A DNA stretch of 64,000 bases. Source: Lenzites betulinus. Taxonomy: Eukaryota; Basidiomycota; Agaricomycetes; Polyporales; Polyporaceae. Position numbers and translations under genes: made by a program. This document shows, one piece after another, positions 11,969-23,707 of this stretch. Each line of letters opens with the position of its first letter. Within the stretch, counting starts at the first letter, position 1. The stretch spans positions 186,001 through 250,000 of the forward strand of contig JABYQU010000035.1 in NCBI GenBank assembly GCA_022264855.1, in the 5' to 3' direction. Below the pieces are notes generated by a model, which made no database searches, was not told the origin of the DNA, and was given only the letters and a program-made list of their open reading frames with translations.

Positions 11969-14900
11969 TCATTGCGGCGGGCGCGGCGGCGCCGGGTTGT
12001 TCGCGTCGCCGGCCTCTGGCGCGTCCTGCCCGTCTGCTGCCGGCGGCGCAGGCTCTGTCGCCGTGGGCTGATCGTCGGGCTCCGTTGCGGGCAATGTAGG
12101 CGCTGCAGGCTCCGGTGCGGTGTCCGAGCCCCGGTCATCTGCCAGCGCCGGGTTCGAAGAATGCCGCGACGACGAAGCCTCATCCGTAACTGGTGCTGGT
12201 GCTGAACGCAAAGGGTCAACGATGAGCCCACGGCATGACACGGTCGCTACGTACGGGCATCCTGTTCCAGCGCACCGGCGGTCGTGCCAGCACTCGGGCC
12301 CTCGTCGGGTGCAGTCCCGTCTGCAAATGGCAGCGTTATCTCTAGCACAAATGCCTCGTGCGCCGCGCTACTATTCTTACCTGCAGAAGGTGGACCGGCT
12401 TCACCATGCCCATTCGTCGACGGCGCAGACGTTAGACGTGTGTAGCCGCTCGGGAGCGGGCTGCGCTCGGCGGCGTTCTTGTCGGCTCTGGACAGAGACT
12501 CAGCCGCAGCCTTTGCGGCGTCCAAAGACCCGGGCTTGCGTGCCTGCGAAGGCGAGCGACTCCGTGGAGCAGGCGGCGTCGAGCGCCCCTCCGGTACGTG
12601 CAGCCGGCTCGCGACGTTTCGGGCCTGGGCTACCTGTCCGGTCGTGATGCTCCTCACCACCTCAGGGCGGATGTCCGCCCACATCTGCAGCGCCTTGATC
12701 GAGCCCCACTCGATGATCTTGTTGTTCAGCCAGTGCAGCGAGACCGGCTTCGTCAGGAAGTCGTTGCACCCGGCCGCGAGCGCGGCCACACGATCGCTCT
12801 GCAGCGACGATGCGGTGAGCGCGACGATGATGACCGAGGATCGGTACGAGGGCGTCGACGTCGAGCGTGTGTCTGAGGTCGACGCCTCGGACGGCGTCTG
12901 CTGGCCCTCCGACTGGGGTGTGGACGGGAAGCCTCCCACGCCGTTGGTTTTCTCAATCCTTCGTATCTCCTTTGTGGCTTGGATCCCATCCATGACCGGC
13001 ATCTGGATGTCCATCTGCTCCCACAAGCGTTAGCGTGACCGGCGTTATGAGTATGCCTGGCACCCACCAAGATGAGATGGAAGCCGCCAGACCGCCACTT
13101 CTGGACCGCTTCTTCCCCGTTCTTTGCGACGTCGTACTTGATCTTTTTCTTCTTCATGAACGTGGAGAGAATGGTCTGGTTGATCGGATTGTCTGAAGAG
13201 GTAGTAGGAACGTTAAACGGCGAAATCACGGAACTGCGATGTAGAAACAAACCATCAACAATGAGCACACTGATCGGAGGCACGATGTTGTTTTCTGTCC
13301 CTCGTGCGCCCTTCTTGGGGAAAGCGGTGGGCGCAGACGCGGGGGTCTCCGTCGCTGACCGCTTCGACGGCCGGCGCGAGGTGGAGGCACTGCCAGGCGT
13401 CCGAGTTTGCGGGGACTGCGGAGGACTATGACGCGGGTCCTGGCTTGTCCTCCTCGAGAGCTTCGGCGCCGTGGTAGGCGGCGCCGAGTCAATCGGAGAG
13501 GCTACAACGGGCTCGGCCTCGACGGTAACGGACTCGATGATCGAGGCTTGACGCTGCTTGGGTCTAACGGCCGCATTCGGAGTCCCGACCTCGTATATGG
13601 GCTCAGAGGGGCTGTTCTCTGGCGTGTTGGTCAGGCGGGTTCCCCGACGGAAAGCCTCGTTTCCTTGAGGCATGGTAAGTCCCTTCCGCGGGTCGTCGCT
13701 ATCTGACCCGCGTCGGTAGGAGGGCCCCCTTGGCCGTCCAGTCGCCCCCATGCCTTCTGCCTGAACGCGGTCGGGATTGCCCTTGCCCTTGGCTTTGGGA
13801 TGGAAGAAGATGCCCGCCGGCTGGCCGTCCGGGCTTTGGATGACCAGCCCAGAGGAAGGGGAGCTTCCTAGTCTCGACGCCGCGTCAGAGAAATATTCAA
13901 TATTATCCGACATGCCCAGAGGCGACGAGGGTGCCAAGTTGACGGCTTCCAGGCCCTCTTTGGGTGACCTTGCAGAACGATCAGAGCCTGTCCGGAGGCT
14001 AGCTGTCGATCGCCCTCCTGGAGAGCGCTGTGCAGGGGGCACGGAGAACAATGGCGACATCGGGTGGAAACTCGGGCTGACCGGCGAAGTCGCGATAGGC
14101 GCGAAGAAGGGGTCTACGACAGGCTTCGTTACGGCCGTGTGTAGAGCTGTAAGGATCCGCCGGGGTCCCGCAGGCTTAGGCACGACGATAACCTCGGGAA
14201 GCCGTGTCCACGAATTGCCAGGAACAATCACCGATTGGATAGCATCCTTCACGAGCTTGAAGTTCGCCAAGGACGTGAAGTGGACGATCACCACCTGGGG
14301 TGCAAGCTGCGAGCTTGGCGCCGTAACAGCCATGACGCGAGCCACTTGAGGAGACGATCGTGGTCGATGGTTCGTTGCCAGTGATGGTCGTTTGCGAGTG
14401 TGAAGGTTTAATGGGTATGCTTGTTCGGAGCGTAGCTTCAGCAAGCGAGCGCGAAGGGCAGGTACGTCGTCGTCAATCAAAACGAAGGGGTCGGCAAGCA
14501 CGGGGGGAGGCGCAGGGGCGGTGCTCTGCTCTGGTATTGAAGGGATATTATCCCGCGAGGGAGACGACTTATCCGCGCTGGCCTCGCCCGTTTCTGGCAT
14601 GATGTCCGCGTCTGATTCCGTAGAGACGTGACTGACGTCCAAGCCCCAGGCAGTCAGATAGCTCGTTAAATGCTGCGCGAAGGAGCCTTTGGAATGAGCA
14701 ATAAGGGTAACCTTCCGGCCTCTGAGGGACTCGGCGAACGCAGTTAGCTGTTCCAAGGTGGGTTCCTGGGATATGCGCATGTCGGCGGGGTACCCGATGT
14801 ACGCAGTATCTTCGGGGGAAAGATTGACCGTATGATCAACCACCGAGGGGGCGCCCCGATCGAGGGTCACGGAAAGTGCACAGTAGCGTCCTACAAAGAC

Positions 14901-16218
14901 GCCTCTGGCTGGAAGATCGATATCCAGCGTAGCGTCAACATGCTGAAGAAGACGGCGAAGGATGAGGGTCTTGAAGGACGGATGATTTCGGGGAGAAAGG
15001 TGCGCCGCCTCTTCGACAGATGATGAGCCGGAGCCCTCGGCGGTCAAGATTGTATCAGACGCGGCAAACCTATGCGCGATGTGGAAGCTACAGCGGAGTG
15101 GCCCATTGGCGTCCGAGTGAGGCGAGTCGGACCTGGATGCAAGACCGGGTGAGGGAGACCGATAGGGACCCTTCGCTGTCTCGATGAAGAGCCCTACATC
15201 GATGCTATCCCCCCGCTTCGCGACGCTGATGATTTGGCGAATGACCTAAGGAAGCCTCAGTACCCATTCAGCGCGTACAAAGAGCGGCAGCGCTTACATG
15301 AGAAAGGGTATAGGACAGACCGCTTTCGTCACCCTTCACGGCAACGTGCCGCATGCCAAGGTCGTCATGGAACAGGACCAAGTCCACGCCCGCCAGAGCC
15401 GCGACCCCGCTTAACGCGTCTCCGACGCTCTGCAACATCTCTGCGACATCAAAGTCGACATTCGTGTGTGACCCACCCTCAGGTTTTGGCCATCCGAGGC
15501 TGGCCTTCTGTGCGGAGACTGTCGGGTCCAGACTGAAGGTAGACATATTTGCGGACATATAGTTCAGGTTCTTCATAGAAGTGAACATGGCGGACACAGA
15601 GGGAGTGGGGATCGACAGTGAACAAGCTGAGAACTGCTCCTTTGCAGGGTCGAGCAGCTGAGGGGGAGACAGCTGAAGCAGAGTTTGTATGACCATCTGA
15701 ACGGAGTCCGCGAGCTCGAGCGAAAGTTCTTCCAGATGAGCAGGCTCCTCGCGCGGCCCAGACGTGAAAGGCACGTTAGAGCTACGCGACATCTTCCGCG
15801 GGTGCTGGAACGGCCCCAACTGCGAAGGGAGAGGCATAGATAGCGCCCTGGAGATCCTAGGAACGGGGGGAGTCTGTCCAGCTTGATCCATGGGATCCTG
15901 GTCAGAGTTCAGATGGTTCGTCGGGGTCACGAACTCTGAGTCGTCGCTCTCCTCTGTCTTCGCGGGCTTCTTCTCCTGATCTTGAGGGTCCTCTTCTGAC
16001 ATGTCTGTCTCGCCTTCTGAAGAGCTGAGAGGCACCGTAGCGGGACGTTCCGCAGGCGCGGCCATGGGAGGGGGAGGCTCAGCGGGCCATGCGATGCCAA
16101 ACCTGTTTGAAGAGGACAGCTCGACCACGACAGACTCTTCGCCCTCGTCATCCACCACTTGGCCTGCAACGATAGCGGGGAGACGGACTGTGGGTAGCCT
16201 CGTTCCGGACATGGGCAA
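11969..16218 (-). CDS. SSK1: SSK1-type response regulator of the HOG pathway
   Basis: A long minus-strand gene starting at 16218. The Ser/Pro-rich N-terminal part of roughly 900 residues has no clear domain. It is followed by a receiver domain: an intron splits VLIV-D from DNPINQ, giving the acidic pocket VLIVDDNPINQ. The phosphoacceptor Asp is in MDIQMPVMDG just after another intron, with the conserved Thr in VALTASS and Lys in FLTKPVSL. A Ser/Thr-rich insert of about 35 residues separates the phosphorylation site helix from VALTASS. After a 65-nt intron (12254-12190) the C-terminal tail is Pro/Ala/Asp-rich. In fungi SSK1 receives phosphate from a YPD1 phosphotransfer protein and, when unphosphorylated, activates the SSK2-type MAPKKK. 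That role is inferred from the family. Start choice is moderately sure. Confidence 0.92.
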
Positions 16219-16923
16219 TGGCCACGAGGGGCGCGGAACCGTCCAGCAGGCTCCTTGGAGGCAGAGACGCGGTGGTCAACTCGAAAGCCTAAGAAGAGCG
16301 AAAGCAAGAGACAGAGCAGGGAGAGGAGAGGAAGAAAGCGGAGAGAAGGAGACAGGGTCGGCAAGGAGGCCGGAGGAGAAAGCCTGGCGGGGACCTGGCT
16401 GGCGGACGCGGACTCGGAGTAAGCGTGACCGTCGCTTGCGCTGGAAACGGATTTGCGCGTCACAACAGCCGACAACGGCGCCGTTGGAGGAGAGCGGGAC
16501 GGTCACGTCACGTCGGTGCAGATGGGGGACCGGGGAGGTTTTCTCGCTGGGCCTGGTCGGGACCCCGCTGTCTCCACGAACGCAGCGGGGCAGGCACAGC
16601 ACGCAGCGGGGCGGAATATGATTGATTCATCGGGGGACGCGCTCGTAGGCCTGGCCAGACGTGGCTCGTATATAAAACTCCTCTCGTCCAGTTTAGAACC
16701 CTACCACGCTCGGATCGTCGCAGTCCACACGCCGAAACAACGTGCTTGTGCGGAGAGGAGTCCTCGGGAGCAGATGTCACGCATACTTTTCGGGGTGAGC
16801 GGGTTTCCATTGACCAATACTATCGTGAGATCGAGCGGTTATGGGTGCGTAGAAGGATGCAAGACAGATCTGAGAGCCTAACAAAAAAGCGAATGCACAT
16901 ACACAGCGACACTATTACAAGAC
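16219..16923. promoter_or_regulatory. SSK1 upstream region / ARS2 downstream flank
   Basis: A 705-bp spacer. Next to the SSK1 start its minus strand is CT-rich (GA-rich on plus at 16,280-16,370). No gene or RNA was recognised. The ATATAAAA-like sequence near 16,670-16,680 could be a TATA element, but its distance to either gene is unusual. Confidence 0.4.
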
Positions 16924-19900
16924 CTAGTACGTCAACTCCACATCGCCCTCCGCCACCCGGTCCACGTCGACGTAGCTGACCTTCTTGCCAGCTTGGGCTC
17001 GGGGGTCCTCTTTCACGTCCGGAGGAGGTGGAGGGGAGGGTCCACCAGGGCCGCCACGGCCGCGGCGTAGTCCCGGACCAGGATCCATCGAGACCGCGGG
17101 CTTCGCGGGGAGTCCGGCGGACGCAGGCACAGAAGGCGTCTCAATGGGCTGGTCGAACCCAGGAGCAATGCCGCTTATTCTGTCACTGAGCCGGCGACCG
17201 GAGACGCTTTCATCACGGCGGGGAGGTGGAGGTGGGAAGTTGCCGTACTGGTATGCATACGGGTCCCAGTAACCTGGGCCTGGGTAGGGAGGATAGCCTG
17301 GATATGCATGGTACGGAGGCGGAGGTCTTGCGTAGTCGGCAGGATAGGCAGGGGCCTGAAGGCCGTATGCCTGTGGGGGTGGCGGTTGGCTAGAGCCAAC
17401 GGGTTGAGGAGGGTGCGCGAACGGCTGGATCCTATGGGGATCGAGTGCGAAGTTGTTGAAGTATGGGAGCTAGGTAGCCGTAGTCAATATCGTGTACCAT
17501 ATGTAACCGACGTGAGTTGAAAGTACCTCGTCAAGTTGCTTGATAAGGTCAGCATGTTTATTGGCGATATGCTTTTCGACGAACGATGTAGCCTTGAACA
17601 GCTTCTGACAAGTCTTGCAGCGGAACTTGCCCTCATCCTCTTGTTTGATGTATGGCTCACAGGCACGAGACAACTCTCTGGAGTATGGTGAGTCTCATAC
17701 AGGGTTTCAAAGCGAACTCGAAACATACTCTTCATAGTTCTTACCGCCATAATCACGAGGGTCGACGCCGTCGCGGTTGATCAACAAGGCTATCTTTGAG
17801 TCAAGCCACTCAAGCCAGCGCTCGTCTGCAAATAGTCAGTTAAACTATAAGCGCGAAAGTACAGAAGCATCATACCGTTGCGTTTCCAGTCGCGATTTTC
17901 GTTGGCCCTGTCCTTGACGCTCACGTCCTTCTCCTTCGGGACCTCGACACCTTCCTCAATCTTCGGGTCTTTCTCAGCCTTCTGAGCCTCAGCCTGCACC
18001 TCTTGAAGCAACATCTTCGACATGGGCTTTCTCATGTGCTTCACACACTTCCGCTGCAATTCCTCTACATGGTCTGTAACAACTGCGCAGTAGTAGCATG
18101 TGTTGAAGGCAGCTCGAAGATAGGCCAGGTACAAGTCCAACGCTATCACCGTCTGTGACCAAAGCTTGTTAGGCACAGTGCGCGATGAAAAGGTAATAAA
18201 CGCACCCTCTTCGCCTCCAAGGCCTTCTCGTCACTGGTATCAACAGCTCCCTGTTCGTGGAGATCTGCCAACACCTTCTCGACGCGTCTTTCCACCGCCT
18301 CGCTACCCATCTCCCTGGGCTCTGGGTCTTCAGCGTCTTCAGCGGCGTCGGCCATGGTGGTGTCTTCGGCCGGTGCCTCGGGCTTGTCGCCGTTCGTTGC
18401 AGAATCACCGTTCTCCTTTGGCTTCTCCTCGACCTTAGCCTTGCGAAGCCTCATGTACTCCTCTTCCATGAGAGCGGCGAGCTTTTTGGCGTTCTCAAGG
18501 TCTTTCACCAGGCGGTCCGGCTTACTCGCCACTTCCGGTGTGTGCCGAACCCGCGTCACGAACGGCTTGGTGATGTGAGACACATGCAACTTGAAGCCCT
18601 CGATCTGCCGTGATGGCTGAGCAACGCGATGGTCTGGTGCGAGGGATTGCGAGCGTACCTTCTTCTCCGAAAGCTCGGCCATAATCGTAGGCATGTCGGC
18701 TTCGTCGGTGAACTTGATCCAACCCGCGCGGTAGTAGTTCCTCTTCTGTAGAGGGTCACCAAGTGCGAGATAGATGAAACCGGGAAGCTTGCTGATGGAC
18801 TGCATGGGGCTGTCAGCATACACCAACGATACAGAGTATGGAAGTTTCGAACCTCCTCAAGCTTAACACGTCCAATGTCGGGGGGAATGGTGCGGATCAT
18901 GATCTGGTTGCCTTCTGGCGGGACCGCGACCTCTTCCCCGCGGTTCGTAGCAAGACGCTTATTCTTGTCTCCGCCGCGGTTCGCATCGTTCTCCCCGGCC
19001 TCTTCCTCCGCTTCGACGTTGAACTGCATATCTTCCTCGCCCGCCCCGGGAACAGCAGGCTTGGTCTCTTCAGCGCCGGCGTCTCCGAGAGTGCCGTTGA
19101 CACTAGCCGCATCACCAGTCACGTTCTCTTTTGCGGCAGAAGCAGGCTCAGGCGCAGGCTCGGTGAAGTCAGGGTCGAAATTTCCCGACTCCAGATCGTG
19201 CACGAAAGCGTCCATCCTCCCACGCCAGCCGAACTTCCTCACACGCGTACGCATAGCTTGGAGCTCAGGCGAGGGGTCATACTTCTCCGAGAACCACGGC
19301 GACTTCCTGTGATGTTCGAACATACGCTGGAGCTAAATCCACGCGTGAGCGACATTCCGACATATATAGACCTCGGTTACGATTGCATACCTGTTGCGCC
19401 GCGAATTCTTTCTTGTACTTCTCCCAACGCGACCTGATACCGTTGCGAGGCTTGCTGCCATCGCCTGCTTCCTGCTCTGCAGCTTTGTCCGCGCTATCTT
19501 CCTCCATGGCTTGCTGGGGGTAGTAGTAACGGAACCACTCAGCATACTGCTTGAGGGTAGCAGTGTAGTCAAACGTATGAGGGTCTGGCGGCGCGCGACG
19601 GTTCGAGCCGTACGGTGGCTGTGGGGGATACTGCCCGCGATCGTAACCATACCCTCGAGAATGGGCATCTAGAACTGGGTGAGATTGACTCGGTCAGTCA
19701 GAAAAGAGAACACCGTACCGTAATCATCGTTGTAACGCGGCCTGGGCTCGTAACGGTCTCGCTCCCAGGGTGATGATGAACGCGGGCGCTTCCTTCGCCC
19801 TGCGACAAGACACAAAGGTTGAGTACAAACCCAACTAAAATGGGAACGACGGTTACATACCTTCCTCTGGAGGTGGGCTCCGACTCCTTGGTCGTCTCCC

Positions 19901-20104
19901 GTAGTCGTACACGGCTCTCTCGCGCTCGTAGGTGGCCCATGCTCTGTCTCTGTCGTACGCCTCCCAATCAGCCCGGTAAGGGTCCTGCGGGTAAGCCGCG
20001 TCCGGATACGATGACCTAGGAGGATAGCCCCCACGGTAAGGAGAACGGGAACGCGACCGCCCGCGAGGCGGGGGAGGAGGATAAGCAGAGGACCAAGACG
20101 ACAT
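16924..20104 (-). CDS. ARS2/SERRATE nuclear RNA-processing factor
   Basis: A minus-strand gene of about eight exons. The N-terminus is an RS/Arg-Tyr-Pro-rich low-complexity segment. Next comes the block YTATLKQYAEWFRYYYP followed by the conserved basic helix region FEHHRKSPWFSEKYDP, as in the ARS2 N-terminal domain. An acidic linker precedes an RRM-like core (LPGFIYLALGDPLQKRNYYR ...), then a helical region and the C2H2-type finger FRCKTCQKLFKATSFVEKHI...KH near the C-terminus, exactly as in human ARS2. The tail is Pro/Tyr/Gly-rich. ARS2/SERRATE bridges the nuclear cap-binding complex to RNA processing and decay machineries. In fungi without canonical miRNA it is linked to cap-proximal RNA surveillance. 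Identification is firm. Exact borders of the middle exons were not fixed. Confidence 0.93.
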
Positions 20105-20449
20105 GTTCAGAGGATAGAAGCTGAAGAGAGAGAGAAAAGAGAGGCGGTTGAGCGAAGACTGAACATGAAAGCGGTTAAGAGATAGGAGTCGAGCATGATG
20201 GAAGCACAGACCTCTTGAGATGGCGACACAACGACGAGCACCGGGTTCTCAGTGCTCGTTGAGGTAGGCTCACTGTGTTCGCGCTGTCCAACAACGAGCA
20301 GCGCTTCCGCGGCCTCCTGCCCCGCATTTAAGCTCCGCCCGAATCACTTGCGTGTCCGAGACATCCGACCATTTGTGTTTTGCAGGCCTATGTCCTCCCC
20401 GTCGTTGGCACCACAAAACATATGCGCATTACACTCAAACGACATTGAA
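20105..20449. promoter_or_regulatory. ARS2 promoter / ESF2 3' flank
   Basis: A 345-bp spacer. The part next to ARS2 is CT-rich on the coding (minus) strand. No further feature was recognised. Confidence 0.5.
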
Positions 20450-21507
20450 CTAGAATATACTACCAAGTACCGAGCTCAGCTGTGCTTCAGCATCCGGTCG
20501 CGACTCGGCAGGATCACGCTTTTTCCGCTTCTCGTTCGCAGGCGCCCGAGGGTGTCCGCCCTCCTGCTTCAGGACCTTCGCCCTTGCTCCCCCCTCCGTT
20601 TCCCCCTTCGTGCCCTCCTCCCCGTCAGGAGCTCTGCGTTTCCGCTCTGCACGCTTGTCCAACACGCGTGCGAGCTCCACGTTCTTGAGATAGTCTCGCT
20701 GCTCCTTCCGCGACTGTGACAGCTCGGCACGGAGCTGCGCTTGATGCACAGCGGCCTCATGGGCTATAGTAGGGGTGTAAGAGTTCAGTGGGGAAGATAG
20801 CAGTGGCTCACGACGTACCAATTTGTTCCGTGAGCATATTCCACTTGAACCTGGGCAAGTATTTCATGGTCCAAACGTCGTCTCGCCATCGCGAACCTTT
20901 CTTGCCTCCAATCGGCTGGGCGTTCAGCATATCCGCGACCGATCGTGCAACCCGCTTGTCCTTGAACTCCACCCACCCTTCGGTGTAATGAGCCTTCTTC
21001 GTCGCGGTATACTTGCGCCGAAGGTATGCTCTTTTCGCATCTAACGGATGGCGTCAATCGTATATATGCGCATGCTCAGGAAGGCTCGAGCGTACCTTCT
21101 TGTTGCAGATATACCCTCCCAACTTCTCCGAATGCGCTCATCAGGTGTCGTACCTTCGTAGGACGCATTCCGGGCGGTATTCGTGAGATGTAGATGACGC
21201 CGGCCTTGTCCTGCGCGGCCTTGAACGCAGCGAGAGCTTCGGGCGTAAGTGGTTTGACAATCTTCCCCGACGGCCCCGAGAATCCCCCAGGGTCCATTCC
21301 TCTGCCTACACCATCCTCGTCGCTGTCCTCTTCTTCATCCTCCGTGCCCGATTCGCCGTTTTCTTCATTAGAGTTGCTGCTGCCTTCACGTCCGGATTCT
21401 TCATGTTCGTCTGTGTCGTGAGAGTGCGATCCAGAAGGGCCGCTATGGGCATCCTCCGCGAATTCAGGGTCTGCAAGAGCAGCAAAACGAGGGTCGGCGG
21501 ACGCCAT
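20450..21507 (-). CDS. ESF2: ESF2/ABT1 pre-rRNA processing protein
   Basis: Three minus-strand exons. The N-terminus from [16 protein letters not shown] is followed by a Ser/Glu/Asp-rich acidic stretch. The conserved core starts [20 protein letters not shown], the ABT1/ESF2-type RRM, and continues after an intron through [20 protein letters not shown] and [19 protein letters not shown]. The C-terminal exon is a basic helical tail ([16 protein letters not shown] ... [12 protein letters not shown]). In yeast Esf2 acts in the small-subunit processome, stimulating the DEAD-box helicase Dbp8 during 18S rRNA maturation in the nucleolus. An in-frame upstream ATG at 21558 would add 17 residues. The start at 21507 fits the family better. 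Confidence 0.93.
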
Positions 21508-22536
21508 GTTGCGCAAAATGAGCTGAGAGAGGCGGAAGGCTTCGGGTAACAGAGCCAAACAATTATTTGTGGCTGTGTCGTTCTTACTAGAACTGCTGGA
21601 TGAGGTAGTGGGCGCTTAGAGGGTAGTACTACGTTTGTCTGCATCATCGAACGCTGCGGTTCCAATGGCGCACGCTCCAGTGATATCCCTTCTCAACAAT
21701 GTGACCACGGACCACTTTATTCATGTCGGAGCCGCAAATTTATCAGACCTATGTCGGTCCCAACAACCTGTAATCTTCCTGTCCAGGTCAGTTTCGTTAC
21801 ACCGCCCTAACTTGAACCGCCTACCCCTGTGCCTGGGTTTTGTAAGACAAGTCGCGGAGGTCGCCTTCAAGTTCCTGTGAACGCCGCCGTAAGCGATTCT
21901 GACACGTCCACACAGAAGGTACAAGGACATCCACACGCCCAGTAACATTGTCATCATACCTCATTCCACGCGAGCGGTCGCATTCAATCAGAGCGTCAGT
22001 GGCACTCCGAGATCTAGCGTGTTTGAAAGATACCGCTGCTTGCCATGAGGCGCACCGGCGTGGTACTTAAGTCAGGCTCCGATCTTGAACGGAGAATCAC
22101 CCACCGATCACCCAGGTCCGCCGACACTAGCACTTCTGGCCTGCGAATGGCTAGCTCTCGAACGTTCCGAGACCGCTAGCTGAGGGCATAATGCACGAGA
22201 AGCGACCTGAATGTGAGACGGCTCTGGATCACGGAGAGACGCAGGGCGGTATGTGCTTGTGAGTGCCAAGAGCTCGGGTGAACCACGATGTCGCACCAAA
22301 CCTCCCATGCAACGACAGACTGTCATATCGGCGCTGACAGATCCAGGCAGCCACATCCGCGTAGCTGTGAATGTTGTCCGCATGCAGCTCTTAGTCGTGC
22401 CAATATTCGAACCGTCCCCGAGGCTCACTGTGGATTCCACCGCTCTGCTGAAGATGATTTGACAAGATCTTATTCCCAAGAAATGCGTTTATCCAGACAA
22501 TCCAGAAGCCGAGACATTAAATAAGTCTTTCCAAGA
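21508..22536. other. 1-kb spacer, nothing recognised
   Basis: The region between the coiled-coil gene and ESF2. Open frames are below 130 codons and without motifs. No inverted repeats, LTRs or RNA gene signatures were seen. The half nearest 21,508 presumably carries the ESF2 promoter. Confidence 0.4.
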
Positions 22537-23218
22537 TCACAGACGTGCTGCCAACTGCGCAGAGGTCGGCACCGCAGCGCCCTCCATGCCGAACTGCGAG
22601 AGAACCTCCGCCAGGCGCGACTCGCGCTCCCTCTGCACAACGGCATATCAGTCAGCCGCTAGTCTCAAACACGCAGAATTCACAACGACTCACGGCGTTG
22701 CCATCCATGGTCATCTGCATGCTCTCAAGGTCCCCGCGAGCCAACTGCACACTGCGGTCCGCCTCGGCCTCGCTCTCGCGCTTAGCCTGTCAATGCGCGT
22801 CAGAAAACGGAACGCGCGAGCGGAAAGTGCTGCGGCAAGAAGTACAAGGTACGCACCAATGCAGCCTCCTCCGCCTTGGTCTCGCCCTCGAGCGCGTCGG
22901 CGTGTTTGTGCTTCGCTTTGTTCAGCGCAGTGACAGTCGAGTGCTCCTTCTTCAACACTTTCGCCTTTCCCTTCTCGGCTTTCCCCACGGCCTGTCGGTG
23001 TCCGAATCTGTCAGCACGATGTTCACGAGCGTGGGGGGACGGAGTGCCGCGGGTGCCTGCGGCGCATACGCGCTACGCACCTTCACGCTCTTCTTGACGG
23101 CTTTCTCCGCCTTCTTCACGTCCTTGAGCGCGTGCTTGATGTTCGCCTCGTCCGCCTTGGCCTCCCAAGCCATGAGCTTCTCGAGCTTCTTCACGGCGTG
23201 GTTGCCGATCACGGACAT
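22537..23218 (-). CDS. Small Ala/Lys/Glu-rich coiled-coil protein, unrecognised
   Basis: Four exons encode 153 aa (46+45+31+31 residues), and all three introns fall exactly between codons (phase 0). The protein starts MSVIGNHAVKKLEKLMAWEA and is almost entirely Lys/Ala/Glu-rich amphipathic helix up to about residue 120, ending in a less charged tail (LSQFGMEGAAVPTSAQLAAR). It has no signal peptide or cysteine. It resembles a coiled-coil or LEA-like helical protein, but I know no named family. Its role is unknown. It stands alone on the minus strand with 490 bp to the next gene upstream. Confidence 0.8.
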
Positions 23219-23707
23219 CGTGCGGGTATGGAGCTGGATGGAGGCAGCGGGGAGGTGATTGGGTGGCCGAGAGCGGTATAGGCGGTGTCTATCGAAGATA
23301 TGGTCGTGTTGGAAGTGTGGAACACGCGGTGCGAGGTGAAGATGGAGGAAGATTCCGTGAGGAGTTGGGGGTGATTTGGGGGACGGGCGGGATCGAGGCT
23401 CGCGTGCGGCTGGCGTTGGGCAGCCTCATGCTCGCCTCTGGGTTCTGATAGATCTTCTAGTGCCCTGGACCGGGTGGGAGGCTGGCAATGGGAACGAGGC
23501 CAGTTGTGAAACAAAGTATCACTGTCCGCCCCCAACCAATGATAGGAGGGTCTGGTTGCAAGTGAGTGAGATCGTCATAGTAGTATCTACGGTACGCTTC
23601 CCACTCGCGTATATGCAGAGAATAAAGCCAAGAAATAGGTGCGGCGATGTAGAGTATTGGTTCACGAGCATGTACAGTATAGTCGCGATCAAGATGGTCA
23701 GTCAGCC
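23219..23707. promoter_or_regulatory. Upstream region of the coiled-coil gene
   Basis: A 489-bp spacer between tandem minus-strand genes. No other feature was recognised. Confidence 0.4.

Noticed and set aside
14700..14800. Lipase-like IAHSKGS motif in the SSK1 frame
   Set aside because: Not a GxSxG serine-hydrolase motif and not within a hydrolase fold. It belongs to the nonreceiver part of SSK1.
15927..16475. Open frame upstream of SSK1 with hydrophobic LLSLLCLLLSLFLG
   Set aside because: Different frame from SSK1 and derived from the CT-rich leader, so codon use is unlike coding DNA.
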